DNA of 64,000 bases from Amycolatopsis lurida. Its GTDB lineage: Bacteria > Actinomycetota > Actinomycetes > Mycobacteriales > Pseudonocardiaceae. The notes beneath the pieces are model-generated. The model was given only the letters and a program-made list of their open reading frames with translations, had not been told where the DNA came from and ran no database searches. Shown here one piece after another: positions 51,202-60,354 of this stretch (positions are counted from its first letter, which is position 1; each line of letters opens with the position of its first letter). The position numbers were made by a program, and so were the translations under genes. Where the stretch lies: NCBI RefSeq assembly GCF_900105055.1, contig NZ_FNTA01000004.1, positions 5,487,501 through 5,551,500 of the forward strand, read 5' to 3'.

Positions 51202-53808
51202 CTACTCCTGCCATCGGTCTCCGATCGCCCTGGACGCGGCCAGCGCCTCGCGGAGATGGCCGAGCGCGACGTCGTGATCGCCGAGTTCCTCGTAAGCCTC
51301 GCCGAGCGTGTCCAGGGTGGCCGCTTCCAGCCGGGCGTTGCCGAGTTCGCGGAACGTCTCCAGTGCGGCCGTCAACGGGCTGAGGCCGTCCATCGGCTGG
51401 CCGCGCCGGATGTAGGCGTGGCCGAGGTTGCGCTGGGACAAGGCGCGTCCGAGCCGGTTGCCTGCCGAGGTGCACCGCTCCACCGCCAGGCGGTATGCGG
51501 TGATCGCCTCGTCGAACCGGCGCAGTGCGGCGTAGGCGTTCGCGGTGTTGTTGTAGATGTGCCCTTCACCTTCGAGGTCGCCTGCCGCGCGAGCGGCCTT
51601 CAACGCGCGGCCGTTGGTTTCGAGCGCGTCCGTCAGCCTGCGGGTCATGAAGTAAGCCGCGCCCAGCGCACGCAACATTTCCGCCTCGGCCAACGGATCG
51701 TCGAGTTCGACGGCCGCCGCGGCCCCTTCGCGGCAAAGCCCGATCCGCTCGTTCCAGCCGCCCATGGTGTCGTAGAAACTGGTGAGCAGGTAGGTGAGCT
51801 GCCAGGCGGCGGTGTTGCGGCCGTGTTCGCGCGCGAATCGCACCACTGGCAGCAGATTCGCGCGCTCCGCCCCCAGGAACGCCAGCGCGGCACGCCTTTC
51901 CGCCGGGAACGGCCGTTCGGGCCGCGCCCAGCGCAACGCCGGGGTGACCAGATCGCGGTTCGGGTCGATGATCCGGTTCGCTTCGGCGGCGACGTGCAGG
52001 TACCAGTCGATCAGCCGGTCCGCGGCCTCAGCACGCCCCGGCGTCGTTTCGTCGGCGTGGGCGCAAGCGACGGCGAATTCGCGGATCAGATCGTGGAGCC
52101 GATAGCGGTCCGGGCCCGCCGGGGTGATCAGGTGCGCCGCGGAAAGCTCGGCGGCCACGACCCGGCCGGCTTCGACGGGTACCCCGCACAACGCACTGCC
52201 GAGTGACGAACTGAACGAAGTCCCCGGAATCAGCCCGGACAGCCGGAACAGCCGGGCCGCAGCCTGGTCCAGCGGCAGGTAGGCGCTCGCGAGAACGGTT
52301 TTGACCGTTCGGGAATCTCCTTGTACCGCAAGGGTTTCCAGCCTGCCGACACCGGTGAGCTCCTCGGTGAGGTCCACGATCGGACGGCCTGGCTCACTCG
52401 TCAATCGTGCGGCGGCGATCCGCAGCGCCAGCGGCATCCCGTCGCACAGCCTGGCCAGGCGGGCGGCCTGAGCGGTTTCGCGCGCGACCCGGTCGGCGCC
52501 CAGCACCCGGGTGAGCAGCGTCATCGATTCCGGGTCGGCCAGCGCGTCGAGGGCGAACACGCGGACGGCGTGCCTGCTGCCGAGCGCGGCGAGGGTCTGC
52601 CTGCTGGTGACGATCAGCATCGCCTTCGCCGTGCCAGGGACGAGGGGAAGGATCTGGTCGACGCCGCGCGCGTTGTCGGCGACGATCAAGCACCGCTTGC
52701 CATGCAGCAATGAGCGGTAGAGCGCCGCGCGTTCGGCCGTCGCGTCGGGCAGCCGGTCGTCGGGAAGGCCGAGGCCGCGCGACAGATGCGCGAGGGCGTC
52801 GCCCGGCGAGATCGCCTCATCCGGATCGTGCCCGGCGAGGTCGAGGAAGAGCTGGCCGTCGGGGAAGCGGTCCGCGATGCTATGCGCCCATTGCACGGCC
52901 AGCGCGGACTTTCCCATCCCTGCGGCACCGGAGATGACCACGACCGGCGGTTCGGCTTCATCAAGGAGACTGTCGAGCGAAGCCAGCTCCTGCTGCCGTC
53001 CGGTGAAGTGCCCGACGCGGGCGGGGAGTTGCGCGGGCGCCGTGCCCCGTGCGGGCGCGTCGAGTTCGGGCGCCCGGCGCAGGATCGACGTGTGCAGTTC
53101 GACCAGTTCCGGGCCGGGATCGGCACCGAACTCGTCGGCCAGCCCCCGGCGTACGGCCTGGAAGGTCTCCAGCGCCTCGGCATGCCTCCCGCAGCGATGC
53201 AGGGCGAGCATGTGCAGGGCGGCGAGCCGTTCGCGGTAGGGCTGCCCGGCACGGAGCCGCGGAAGTTCCCTGAGGACCTCCTCGTGCTCGCCCAGCTTGA
53301 GCTCGGCGTCCCAGAGTTCTTCCCAGGCGGACAGCCGTAGTTCCTGGAGCCGTTCGACCTCGCGCAGGCCCCAGCCGTCGAGTTCGGCGTCCGCGAACGC
53401 TTCGCCGTGCCAGAGCCGCAACGCCTCACGCAACGCCGCCACCGCCTGAGTGGGACTGCTCCGCTTGGCCGCGCGAAGTTCTTCTTCGAAGCGAAGAGCG
53501 TCGACAGAGGACGGAGCGACCGTCAGGACGTATCCCGGCTTGCGCGTCAGCAGGACCGGCGGGAACCCACAGTCCTCCAGTGCCTGCCGGATCCGGGCGA
53601 CATGACTGTGCAGGGTCTTCACCGCGGTGCGCGGCGGATTCTCACCCCAGAGCACGTCGACCAGCCGGGGGATCGGGACGACCGAGCCCGCGTGCAGGGC
53701 GAGAACGCCGAGCACGGCTCGCTGGCGGGCACCGTGCAACTCCGCCCGCCCGGTGGGGCCGATCGCTTCGACCGGGCCCAGCACCCGTAGTTCCCCTGGC
53801 CCGGGCAC
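51202..53808 (-). CDS. AfsR/SARP-type regulator, truncated by an in-frame amber codon
   Basis: An 868-residue regulator. The DNA-binding domain GELRVLGPVEAI-GARQRAVLGVLALHAG and BTAD are residues 1-250. NB-ARC ATPase: ISGAAGMGKSALAVQW Walker A (about 305), then LIVADNA. The TPR array starts around 690 and breaks off at GDRWQE before TAG (51204-51202). The TPR frame then continues for 127 codons (50821-51201), so the original protein was about 995 aa. GTG 53808 has GGAGGGAG upstream. SARPs switch on antibiotic or secreted-protein genes; the divergent secreted protein at 53958 is the nearest candidate. The truncation may leave a functional or altered switch. Confidence 0.86.
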   Translation of the reverse strand: MPGPGELRVLGPVEAIGPTGRAELHGARQRAVLGVLALHAGSVVPIPRLVDVLWGENPPRTAVKTLHSHVARIRQALEDCGFPPVLLTRKPGYVLTVAPSSVDALRFEEELRAAKRSSPTQAVAALREALRLWHGEAFADAELDGWGLREVERLQELRLSAWEELWDAELKLGEHEEVLRELPRLRAGQPYRERLAALHMLALHRCGRHAEALETFQAVRRGLADEFGADPGPELVELHTSILRRAPELDAPARGTAPAQLPARVGHFTGRQQELASLDSLLDEAEPPVVVISGAAGMGKSALAVQWAHSIADRFPDGQLFLDLAGHDPDEAISPGDALAHLSRGLGLPDDRLPDATAERAALYRSLLHGKRCLIVADNARGVDQILPLVPGTAKAMLIVTSRQTLAALGSRHAVRVFALDALADPESMTLLTRVLGADRVARETAQAARLARLCDGMPLALRIAAARLTSEPGRPIVDLTEELTGVGRLETLAVQGDSRTVKTVLASAYLPLDQAAARLFRLSGLIPGTSFSSSLGSALCGVPVEAGRVVAAELSAAHLITPAGPDRYRLHDLIREFAVACAHADETTPGRAEAADRLIDWYLHVAAEANRIIDPNRDLVTPALRWARPERPFPAERRAALAFLGAERANLLPVVRFAREHGRNTAAWQLTYLLTSFYDTMGGWNERIGLCREGAAAAVELDDPLAEAEMLRALGAAYFMTRRLTDALETNGRALKAARAAGDLEGEGHIYNNTANAYAALRRFDEAITAYRLAVERCTSAGNRLGRALSQRNLGHAYIRRGQPMDGLSPLTAALETFRELGNARLEAATLDTLGEAYEELGDHDVALGHLREALAASRAIGDRWQE

Positions 53809-53957
53809 ACTGCTCCCTCCGGCAAGTGACCTCGGTGAGCGTATCCGGGCGAAGACCCACCGAAATCGGCCAATTAGGGCACACGATCTCCGCAACCCCG
53901 CCACAACCGGCCTGGCGGACGGTCAACGGGTCGAATGTTTCGCCCAAGGAGGGGAAC

Positions 53958-54944
53958 ATGATCAGCAGGAATCCGCGACGCCGCCGAACTCTGCTCGCCT
54001 CGGCCGTCTTGGCCGCCGCGACGCTGTTCGCGGGAGTCGCACCCGCGGTGCAGGCCGCGCCGGAGGCCCGGAGCGACGTCTTCATCCGGGACAACACGTC
54101 GGACGTCGGGTTCGAACCCTCGGCCGGTTCGCTCTACTCCAGCCCCGACATCCGGGTCTGTTTCTCGGCGACGATCCTCTGTGCCACGGATGACCCGATC
54201 GTCCAGGGGAGCACCGCCTACATCCACGTCACGCTGAACAACCCCGGCCCGTACGGTGACGGGCTCGAGAAGGGGACGCTGCAGGTCTACTACACGAAGC
54301 AAGGCACCGTGGCACAGTGGTCGAGTCAATGGACCTACATCGGGTCGGCCACCAACGTGGACGTGCCCTACGGCACCAAACGGGTCGTCATCCCGTGGAA
54401 GGTCCCGATCGGCTCGCACTTCTGCCTGCTGGCTCGGTGGCTTTCGCCGACCGACCTGCCGACCGAGGGCCTGAGCACGTCGGCGAACGCGCGGAACAAC
54501 AACAACATCGGCTGGCACAACGTGAACGCCGTACCGTTCAAGATCAAGATCCCGGAGTTCCGGCCGATCGTGTTCGGCTGGGACGGCCGTGAGCCCACGG
54601 CGGTCGGCGACATCGTCTTCACCCAGCCGGGTAGACCGTTCACCGGCCCGGGACGGATCACCATCGACCTCGGCCCCGACCTGGCCGCGCGCTGGCGGGC
54701 GGCGGGCGCGAAAGGGGAGGGCGTCGAACGGGTCGGTGAGACCGAGCTGGCCATCGTGAACCCGCAGCGAGCCCGGATCAGCGGCCTGACCTTCAAGTCG
54801 GGCGAACAGGTGGGCGCCAAGCTGAGCTTCACCGCCGGCGCCGAGGCGGCCGGTGGGCAGTACACCGTCCACGTGACCCAGGTCGACCAGCGCGGCGAAG
54901 AGGTCGGCGGCGTCGAATACCGGCTCACCGAAGCGCGGCAGTAA
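53958..54944 (+). CDS. Secreted hypothetical protein, 328 aa
   Basis: An exported protein with signal peptide RRRTLLASAVLAAATLFAGV (about residues 8-34). The mature part begins with DVFIRDNTSDVGFEP, and shows a beta-rich region (YIHVTLNNPGPYGDG), CFSATILCATDDP and RNNNNIGWHNVNAV. This looks like the actinobacterial relatives of dispersed N-terminal CARDB-like or lamin-tail-like surface proteins, but no domain can be named with confidence. AAGGAGGGG precedes ATG 53958. It diverges from the SARP gene and is probably regulated by it. Confidence 0.75.
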   Translation: MISRNPRRRRTLLASAVLAAATLFAGVAPAVQAAPEARSDVFIRDNTSDVGFEPSAGSLYSSPDIRVCFSATILCATDDPIVQGSTAYIHVTLNNPGPYGDGLEKGTLQVYYTKQGTVAQWSSQWTYIGSATNVDVPYGTKRVVIPWKVPIGSHFCLLARWLSPTDLPTEGLSTSANARNNNNIGWHNVNAVPFKIKIPEFRPIVFGWDGREPTAVGDIVFTQPGRPFTGPGRITIDLGPDLAARWRAAGAKGEGVERVGETELAIVNPQRARISGLTFKSGEQVGAKLSFTAGAEAAGGQYTVHVTQVDQRGEEVGGVEYRLTEARQ

Positions 54945-54962
54945 GCCAGGGTGGGGTGCCGG

Positions 54963-55002
54963 CCCGTGGGCGGTGAGGGGGCGAACCCGCACCGCCCACG
55001 GG
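54963..55002. terminator. Terminator between convergent genes
   Basis: CCCGTGGGCGGTG and CACCGCCCACGGG form a 13-bp stem with a 14-base loop between the secreted-protein gene and the DUF3830 gene. It sits 18 bases past one stop and 3 bases from the other, so it may serve both. Confidence 0.7.
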
Positions 55003-55004
55003 TT

Positions 55005-55502
55005 TCACGCGCGTGCGAACGAAAGCGTCTCGCCCTCGACACCTCGCAGCCAGAGATCCTGGGCGGCCTCCGCCATTTCGGCGAGCCCCTCTTCGATCGT
55101 CGCGAACACGTTGCCGGGCACCCAGCCCGCGTCGCCGTTGATCAACAGGTTGTTGCGGCCGTAGAAGATCGCGAGGTCCGTCGCCCCTTGGTCGCTGTGC
55201 GCCTCGCTGCCCTCGTCGTAGCCGTACGCCGGGTTGCCGATCTCCCAAGCCTCGAACCCGAAGTACACGACATCCCCCGGAATCGGGGTCACCGTGGGGT
55301 TTTCGCGGCCCGGCTTCGGTTCGGCGAAGGGCGGCACGAGCGTGTAGACCTCGTTGCGCGCGTACTTCGCGTGGTACGCCGAACCGCTCTGCGGCAACGC
55401 GTCCCAGACCGCGCGGCAGGTCCGCGGGGCTTCGGCGTCGAGCAGCCGGGCCCGGCAGGACACTCCACGCTTGTCGAGCGTGATCGTGATGTAGCGGGCC
55501 AT
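55005..55502 (-). CDS. DUF3830 family protein (cyclophilin-like fold)
   Basis: A 165-residue DUF3830 protein. ARYITITLDKRGVSCRARLL, DAEAPRTCRAVWDALPQSGS, AYHAKYARNEVYTLVPPF, NPTVTPIPGDVVYFGFEAWE and NLLINGDAGWVPGNVFATIE are the family blocks. The fold is expected to be cyclophilin-like and the role is unknown. Members usually sit in catabolic operons, as here: the ATG overlaps the aminotransferase stop (TGATG) and the gene is the last of the left arm of the GntR regulon. It may bind a pathway acid or a metal-bound intermediate. Confidence 0.85.
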   Translation of the reverse strand: MARYITITLDKRGVSCRARLLDAEAPRTCRAVWDALPQSGSAYHAKYARNEVYTLVPPFAEPKPGRENPTVTPIPGDVVYFGFEAWEIGNPAYGYDEGSEAHSDQGATDLAIFYGRNNLLINGDAGWVPGNVFATIEEGLAEMAEAAQDLWLRGVEGETLSFARA

Positions 55503-56752
55503 CACTCGACCCCCGCCACCACGTCACCCCAGATGCGCAACGCCTCGTCGACCTGCGCGGAGTCGACGATCAGCGGTGGCACCATCCGGACGACGTTCAT
55601 GTACGCCCCGCAAGTCAGCAACAGCAATCCGTGGGAGGACGCGGCTTTCTGGGCCGCCTGGGCCTTCGCGGTGTCCGGCTCGCCGTCCGGCGTGGTGAAC
55701 TCGGAACCGACCAGCAACCCCAGCCCGCGGACGTCGCCGATCGACGGTGATTTGTCCGCGATCACCCGTACGCCTTCCAGGAGCTGGCGTCCTCGATCGG
55801 CGGCGTTCTCGACCAGGCCCTCCTGCTGGATCACTTCGAGCGTGGCGATCGCCGCCGCGCAGGCCACCGCGTTGCCGCCGTAGGTCCCGCCCTGGGAACC
55901 GGGGAGCGCCTTCGCCATCAGCTCCTCCGAGGCGGCGATACCCGAGATCGGGAACCCGCTCGCGAGCCCTTTCGCGATGAGCACGATGTCCGGGCGCACC
56001 TCGAAGTGCTCGTGTCCCCAGAACCGGCCGGTCCGGCCGAAGCCGGTCTGGATCTCGTCCATCACCAGCAGGATCCCGTGCTTGTCCGCGCGTTCCCGGA
56101 GCCCGGCCAGGAACTCGGTGTTCGCCGGGACGTACCCGCCCTCGCCGAGTACCGGCTCGATGAAGAACGCGGCCGTTTCGTTCGGCGCGCAGACCGTCGC
56201 GAAGAGGTAGTCGAGCTCGCGCAGCGCGAACTTCGTCGCCGTCTCCTCGTCCCAGCCGTAGTGGAACGCGTAGGGGAAGGGCGCGACGTGCACGCCGGAC
56301 ATGAGCGGCGAGATCCCGGCGCTGAACCGGGTGCCCGACGTCGTCATCGTCGCCGCCGCGACGGTCCGGCCGTGGAACCCGCCCTGGAAGACGATGACGT
56401 TGGGCCGTTTCGTGGCCTGCCGCGACAACCGGAGCGCCGCCTCGACCGCTTCACTGCCCGAGTTCGCGTAGAAGAGCGAATCCAGGCCTTCCGGGAGGAC
56501 GCCACCCAGCTTCTCGGTCAGCTCCAGCATCGGCTTGTGCATGACCGTCGTGTACTGCCCGTGGACGAGTTTGCCGATCTGCTCTCGCGCCGCGCTCACC
56601 ACGTGCGGGTGACAGTGGCCGGTGCTGGTCACGCCGATACCGGCGGTGAAATCCAGGTGACGTTTGCCATCGGTGTCGTAGAGGTAAACCCCCTCACCGT
56701 GGTCGACCACGACCGGCGTTGCCTGCTTGAGCAGCGGTGATAGCTGGGCCAT
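55502..56752 (-). CDS. Class III aminotransferase (4-aminobutyrate/omega-amino-acid type)
   Basis: A 416-residue PLP enzyme. LDFTAGIGVTSTGHCHPHVV, FYANSGSEAVEAALRLSRQA, DEIQTGFGRTGRFWGHEHF and the PLP Lys261 in LIAKGLASGFPISGIAA are all canonical. The closest-looking relatives are GABA or other omega-amino-acid transaminases. It would turn an omega-amino acid into a semialdehyde that the divergent aldehyde dehydrogenase could oxidise. AGGAG lies eight bases before ATG 56752, which is favoured over longer frames. A GntR operator (56786-56799) sits in its promoter. Confidence 0.9.
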   Translation of the reverse strand: MAQLSPLLKQATPVVVDHGEGVYLYDTDGKRHLDFTAGIGVTSTGHCHPHVVSAAREQIGKLVHGQYTTVMHKPMLELTEKLGGVLPEGLDSLFYANSGSEAVEAALRLSRQATKRPNVIVFQGGFHGRTVAAATMTTSGTRFSAGISPLMSGVHVAPFPYAFHYGWDEETATKFALRELDYLFATVCAPNETAAFFIEPVLGEGGYVPANTEFLAGLRERADKHGILLVMDEIQTGFGRTGRFWGHEHFEVRPDIVLIAKGLASGFPISGIAASEELMAKALPGSQGGTYGGNAVACAAAIATLEVIQQEGLVENAADRGRQLLEGVRVIADKSPSIGDVRGLGLLVGSEFTTPDGEPDTAKAQAAQKAASSHGLLLLTCGAYMNVVRMVPPLIVDSAQVDEALRIWGDVVAGVE

Positions 56753-56785
56753 GGGCTGCGCTCCTAGGTCGGCTGAGCTGTTGTC

Positions 56786-56799
56786 GATTGTTGACAATA
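56786..56799. promoter_or_regulatory. GntR operator S1
   Basis: GATTGTTGACAATA is a near-perfect 14-bp palindrome in the 88-base gap between the divergent aminotransferase and aldehyde dehydrogenase genes. It matches S2 (61839) and S3 (62665) at 12-13 of 14 positions. Confidence 0.8.
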
Positions 56800-56840
56800 T
56801 CCATAGCATGGCGTTCGGGACAACATGGAGGAGCGTTGGG

Positions 56841-58304
56841 ATGAGCTCGATCAGTGAGGCCGGCGTCGTCACGTCGGTCGGCAAGGAACTGTTCATCGGC
56901 GGCAAGTGGGTGCCCGCCACGGACGGGAAGACCTTCCCTGTCCTCGACCCCTCGACAGGCGAATCCCTGTGCGAGGTGGCTGACGCGTCACCGGCGGACG
57001 GCGTCAGCGCACTCGACGCGGCCGTCGCGGCACAGGCCGACTGGGCGAACGTCGCCCCGCGCGAACGCGGTGAGATCCTGCGCCGAGCCTACGAGCTGCT
57101 GATCAAGCGCGCCAACAAACTCGCGCTGCTGATGACCCTCGAGATGGGCAAACCGCTCGCGGAGTCGAAGGGCGAGATCACCTACGCGGCCGAGTTCTTC
57201 CGCTGGTTCGCGGAGGAAGCCGTCCGGATCGACGGTGGTTACGCCGTCGCTCCCAACGGCTCGGGCCGGTTCCTCGTGACGAAGCAGCCCGTCGGGCCGT
57301 GCCTGCTGATCACGCCGTGGAACTTCCCCATGGCGATGGGCACCCGCAAGATCGGCCCCGCGGTCGCGGCAGGCTGCACGATGGTCATCAAACCCGCTGC
57401 GCAGACTCCCCTTTCTATGTTGGCCCTCGCGGCGATCCTCGCCGAGGCGGGACTGCCGGAAGGTGTGCTGAACGTGCTCACGACGTCGGACTCCGGTGGC
57501 GTGATGGAGCCGTTGATCCGCGACGGCCGCGCCCGGAAGCTGTCCTTCACCGGTTCGACCGGCGTCGGACGGAAGCTTCTGGAACAGTGCGCGGACAAGG
57601 TGCTCCGCACTTCGATGGAACTCGGTGGCAACGCCCCCTTCCTCGTCTTCGAAGACGCCGACCTCGACGCGGCGATCGAAGGCGCGATGACCGCGAAGAT
57701 GCGCAACATCGGCGAGGCCTGCACGGCCGCGAACCGCTTCTATGTCCAGCGAGGCATCGTCGACGAGTTCTCCCGGCGCCTCACCGAGCGCATGGAGGCC
57801 CTGCCGATGGGGCGCGGCACCGAGGAGGGTGTCGTCGTCGGCCCCCTCATCGACGAAGCCGCCGTCGAGAAGGTCAGCGGCCTGGTCGCCGACGCCACCG
57901 AGCGAGGAGCGCGCGTTCTCACCGGTGGATCCACAGTGGACGGTCCGGGTAACTTCTATCAGGCCACGGTGCTCACCGACGTTCCCAAGGACGCCAGGCT
58001 CGCTTCGGAGGAGATCTTCGGACCGGTCGCCCCGATCACTCCGTTCGACAGCGAGGACGAAGCCATCGCGGCGGCGAATGACACCGAATTCGGGCTAGTG
58101 TCCTATGTGTACACCTCCGATCTCAAGCGGGCACTGCGGGTTTCGGAACGTCTGGAAGCCGGCATGATCGGCCTCAACCAGGGTCTGGTCTCGAATCCTG
58201 CTGCGCCGTTCGGCGGGATCAAACAGTCGGGGCTCGGCCGCGAGGGCGGCAGCGTCGGCATCGACGAGTTCCTCGAGACAAAGTACATCGCGGTGGCTCT
58301 GTGA
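56841..58304 (+). CDS. NAD(P)-dependent aldehyde dehydrogenase (succinate-semialdehyde dehydrogenase-like)
   Basis: A 487-residue aldehyde dehydrogenase. PWNFPMAMGTRKIGPAVAAG, KLSFTGSTGVGRKLLEQCA (NAD loop), Glu in MELGGNAPFLVF and the nucleophile Cys294 in GEACTAANRFYV are in place. The overall pattern is that of succinate-semialdehyde dehydrogenases, but the second Cys of the usual GQxCxCANR is Ala. It probably oxidises the semialdehyde made by the divergent aminotransferase. GGAGGAG precedes the ATG. The next gene overlaps its stop by four bases. Confidence 0.9.
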   Translation: MSSISEAGVVTSVGKELFIGGKWVPATDGKTFPVLDPSTGESLCEVADASPADGVSALDAAVAAQADWANVAPRERGEILRRAYELLIKRANKLALLMTLEMGKPLAESKGEITYAAEFFRWFAEEAVRIDGGYAVAPNGSGRFLVTKQPVGPCLLITPWNFPMAMGTRKIGPAVAAGCTMVIKPAAQTPLSMLALAAILAEAGLPEGVLNVLTTSDSGGVMEPLIRDGRARKLSFTGSTGVGRKLLEQCADKVLRTSMELGGNAPFLVFEDADLDAAIEGAMTAKMRNIGEACTAANRFYVQRGIVDEFSRRLTERMEALPMGRGTEEGVVVGPLIDEAAVEKVSGLVADATERGARVLTGGSTVDGPGNFYQATVLTDVPKDARLASEEIFGPVAPITPFDSEDEAIAAANDTEFGLVSYVYTSDLKRALRVSERLEAGMIGLNQGLVSNPAAPFGGIKQSGLGREGGSVGIDEFLETKYIAVAL

Positions 58305-59374
58305 CTTCTCGAGCAGGGACCTCCTATCGGATCGCGAGCATTCCCGGCGACGGGATCGGCGTGGACGTGACGGTCGAGGCCCGCAAGGTCCTCGACCGCG
58401 TGGCGGCATCGCATGACTTCTCCTTGTCCTGGACGGAGTTCGACTGGAGTTGTGAGCGGTACGCCAAAACCGGTTCGATGATGCCCGCCGACGGGATCGA
58501 GCAGCTTTCGGCCTTCGACGGGCTCTTTCTCGGTGCCGTCGGCTTTCCCGGTGTCCCGGACCATGTGTCGTTGTGGGGTCTCCTCATTCCGGTCCGGCGC
58601 GCGTTCAGTCAGTACGTCAACCTCCGGCCGGTCCGGCTGCTGCCGGGGACGACGTCGGCTCTGGCGGGCCGCGGTGCCGAAGAACTGGAGATGGTGATCG
58701 TCCGGGAGAACTCCGAGGGCGAGTACTCGGAGATCGGCGGCAGGCACAATCGTGGGATGGAGAACGAGTTCGTCTTACAGGAATCCGTGTTCACGCGGGT
58801 CGGGGTGGAGCGGATCATCCGTTACGCCTTCGCACTGGCGAAGACGCGCACGGGGCGGGTCTGTTCGGCGACCAAGTCCAACGGGCTCATTCACTCCATG
58901 CCTTTCTGGGACGAGATCTTCGCCGAAATCTCCGCGGAATACCCGGACGTACACGCCGAGCAGTGCCATGTCGACGCGCTCGCCGCGCGGATGGTGCAGG
59001 CGCCGGACCGGCTCGACGTCGTGGTGGCTTCCAATCTGTTCGGCGACATCCTGAGCGACCTGGCGGCGGCCGTGACGGGCGGGCTCGGAATGGCGGCTTC
59101 GGGCAACATCAATCCGACCGGTGAGCTCCCTTCCATGTTCGAGGCGGTGCACGGCAGCGCTCCCGACATCGCCGGACAGGGCATCGCGAATCCGGTGGCG
59201 CAGATTCTGGCGGGAGCGATGCTGCTCGACCATCTCGGGGAAACCGTTGCGGCACAAGACGTACGTGCTGCGGTGGAAAAGGTTCTCGAGGAGGGGGCCG
59301 TGCAAACCCCCGATCTCGGCGGGAAGTCCACCACCGCCGAACTCGGGTCCGCGGTGGTCGCCGCTCTATCTTGA
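58301..59374 (+). CDS. Tartrate/D-malate dehydrogenase-type enzyme (isopropylmalate dehydrogenase family)
   Basis: A 357-residue NAD-dependent decarboxylating dehydrogenase. YRIASIPGDGIGVDVTVEA starts the fold. HVSLWGLLIPVRRAFSQYVN and NLRPVRLLPG are the tartrate/D-malate dehydrogenase signature, separating it from LeuB and isocitrate dehydrogenases. NLFGDILSDLAAAVTGGLGM holds the metal-binding Asp residues, and HGSAPDIAGQGIANP follows. It would convert a 2-hydroxy-dicarboxylate to a 2-oxoacid and CO2. GTG 58301 overlaps the aldehyde dehydrogenase stop (GTGA). Confidence 0.88.
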   Translation: MTSRAGTSYRIASIPGDGIGVDVTVEARKVLDRVAASHDFSLSWTEFDWSCERYAKTGSMMPADGIEQLSAFDGLFLGAVGFPGVPDHVSLWGLLIPVRRAFSQYVNLRPVRLLPGTTSALAGRGAEELEMVIVRENSEGEYSEIGGRHNRGMENEFVLQESVFTRVGVERIIRYAFALAKTRTGRVCSATKSNGLIHSMPFWDEIFAEISAEYPDVHAEQCHVDALAARMVQAPDRLDVVVASNLFGDILSDLAAAVTGGLGMAASGNINPTGELPSMFEAVHGSAPDIAGQGIANPVAQILAGAMLLDHLGETVAAQDVRAAVEKVLEEGAVQTPDLGGKSTTAELGSAVVAALS

Positions 59375-59873
59375 ACCATCCGCATAGTGGCGTGTCAAGT
59401 CCCGGAAGTCATGAACGGTACATTCATGACTTTTGAGTACAGGAAGGCCCCTTCTTTGCGTTAAGCGCAGGGAAGGGGCCTTCGTGTACTCAAGGGAGGT
59501 AAGGCTGTAGTGGTGTTTCGAGTAGAGCATCCGCGGTTCGGTGTTCCCAATGTCGCATTAGGGGCACTCAGCGTCTCGAATGCGACATCGGGAACCAAGC
59601 TGTCTGTCGAGTCGCCGCTCACGGCGCATATCGGGTGACCGGTTCGGTGCTCCCGATGTGGCATGGGGGCGCGGGCCCGGGCAGTTCAGCGGGCGACCAT
59701 GCTCTCGGCGAATTTTCTCAGGCAAGTGAAAATGTTGCCCTGAAAGGGAATCTCGGCGCGAAATCGAGAACGAAAGCCCGTTCGCCGCCTGCGCGTCACC
59801 CTGGGTCGCGAGTTTTTGTCGGTGCCCCGGTGCACAGTGCCGGTCATCGGATTCGACGACTGGAGGAGCACCG
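59375..59873. repeat. Intergenic palindrome cluster
   Basis: About 500 bases with no supported gene and three stacked palindromes. At 59406-59432, AAGTCATGAA-N7-TTCATGACTT (10-bp arms). At 59433-59493, a 61-nt imperfect stem with AAGGCCCC/GGGGCCTT core, the likely terminator of the dehydrogenase operon. At 59543-59595, the diverged second copy of the 53-nt palindrome of 18417. A further partial copy of its left arm (GGTGCTCCCGATGTGGCATG) follows at about 59647. The rest up to the DUF4262 gene holds no recognised feature apart from a GGAGGAG ribosome-binding site. Confidence 0.75.
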
Positions 59874-60350
59874 ATGTGCTGGCATTGCGACAACCCCGGC
59901 AAGAGCCGCGACGACTACCTCGTCGAGGAGGTCCGTCCGCTGATCCGGAAGTACGGCTGGATGGTGCAGACGGTCGAGCGCGAAAGTGTCCAACCCGGTT
60001 TCGCGTACACGGTCGGGCTCACCGATGCCGGGCTGCCGGAGCTCGTCGTCACCGGCCTGAGAGAGCGAAGATCCGGGCAGCTGCTGAATTATTTCGCCCA
60101 GCAGGTGGTCCGGTCCGGCCCGCCGGAGGCGGGGGAGGTGCTGCCCGCCGCGGTCGGCTGGCCGTCGTTCGAAGTCGTCTCGCTCAGTTCGCCGTCGGCG
60201 CACCTGCTCACCGCCGTTCTCCTGTACGGCGAAGAATTCCGCGCGCTGCAACTGGTCTACGAGGACGAGCACGGCAATTGGCCGTGGGACAGGGAGTTCC
60301 GCGGCGGGACGGGCGGCCAGCCGGTGCTGGGGGTGCGGGGCCGTGGCTGA
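59874..60350 (+). CDS. DUF4262 domain-containing protein
   Basis: A 158-residue protein. MCWHCDNPGKSRDDYLVEEV, YGWMVQTVE, FAYTVGLTDAGLPELVVTGL and QLVYEDEHGNWPWDREFRGG are the DUF4262 blocks, with the N-terminal CWxCD pair a possible metal or redox site. No function is established. GGAGGAG precedes the ATG. Its stop is four bases from the end of the convergent gntR gene, so the pair must share a terminator region or overlap. Confidence 0.88.
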   Translation: MCWHCDNPGKSRDDYLVEEVRPLIRKYGWMVQTVERESVQPGFAYTVGLTDAGLPELVVTGLRERRSGQLLNYFAQQVVRSGPPEAGEVLPAAVGWPSFEVVSLSSPSAHLLTAVLLYGEEFRALQLVYEDEHGNWPWDREFRGGTGGQPVLGVRGRG

Positions 60351-60354
60351 ATCC

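Noticed and set aside
50821..54944. A secondary-metabolite gene cluster around the SARP gene
   Set aside because: No PKS, NRPS, terpene or RiPP genes are nearby. The neighbours are two secreted proteins and primary metabolism.
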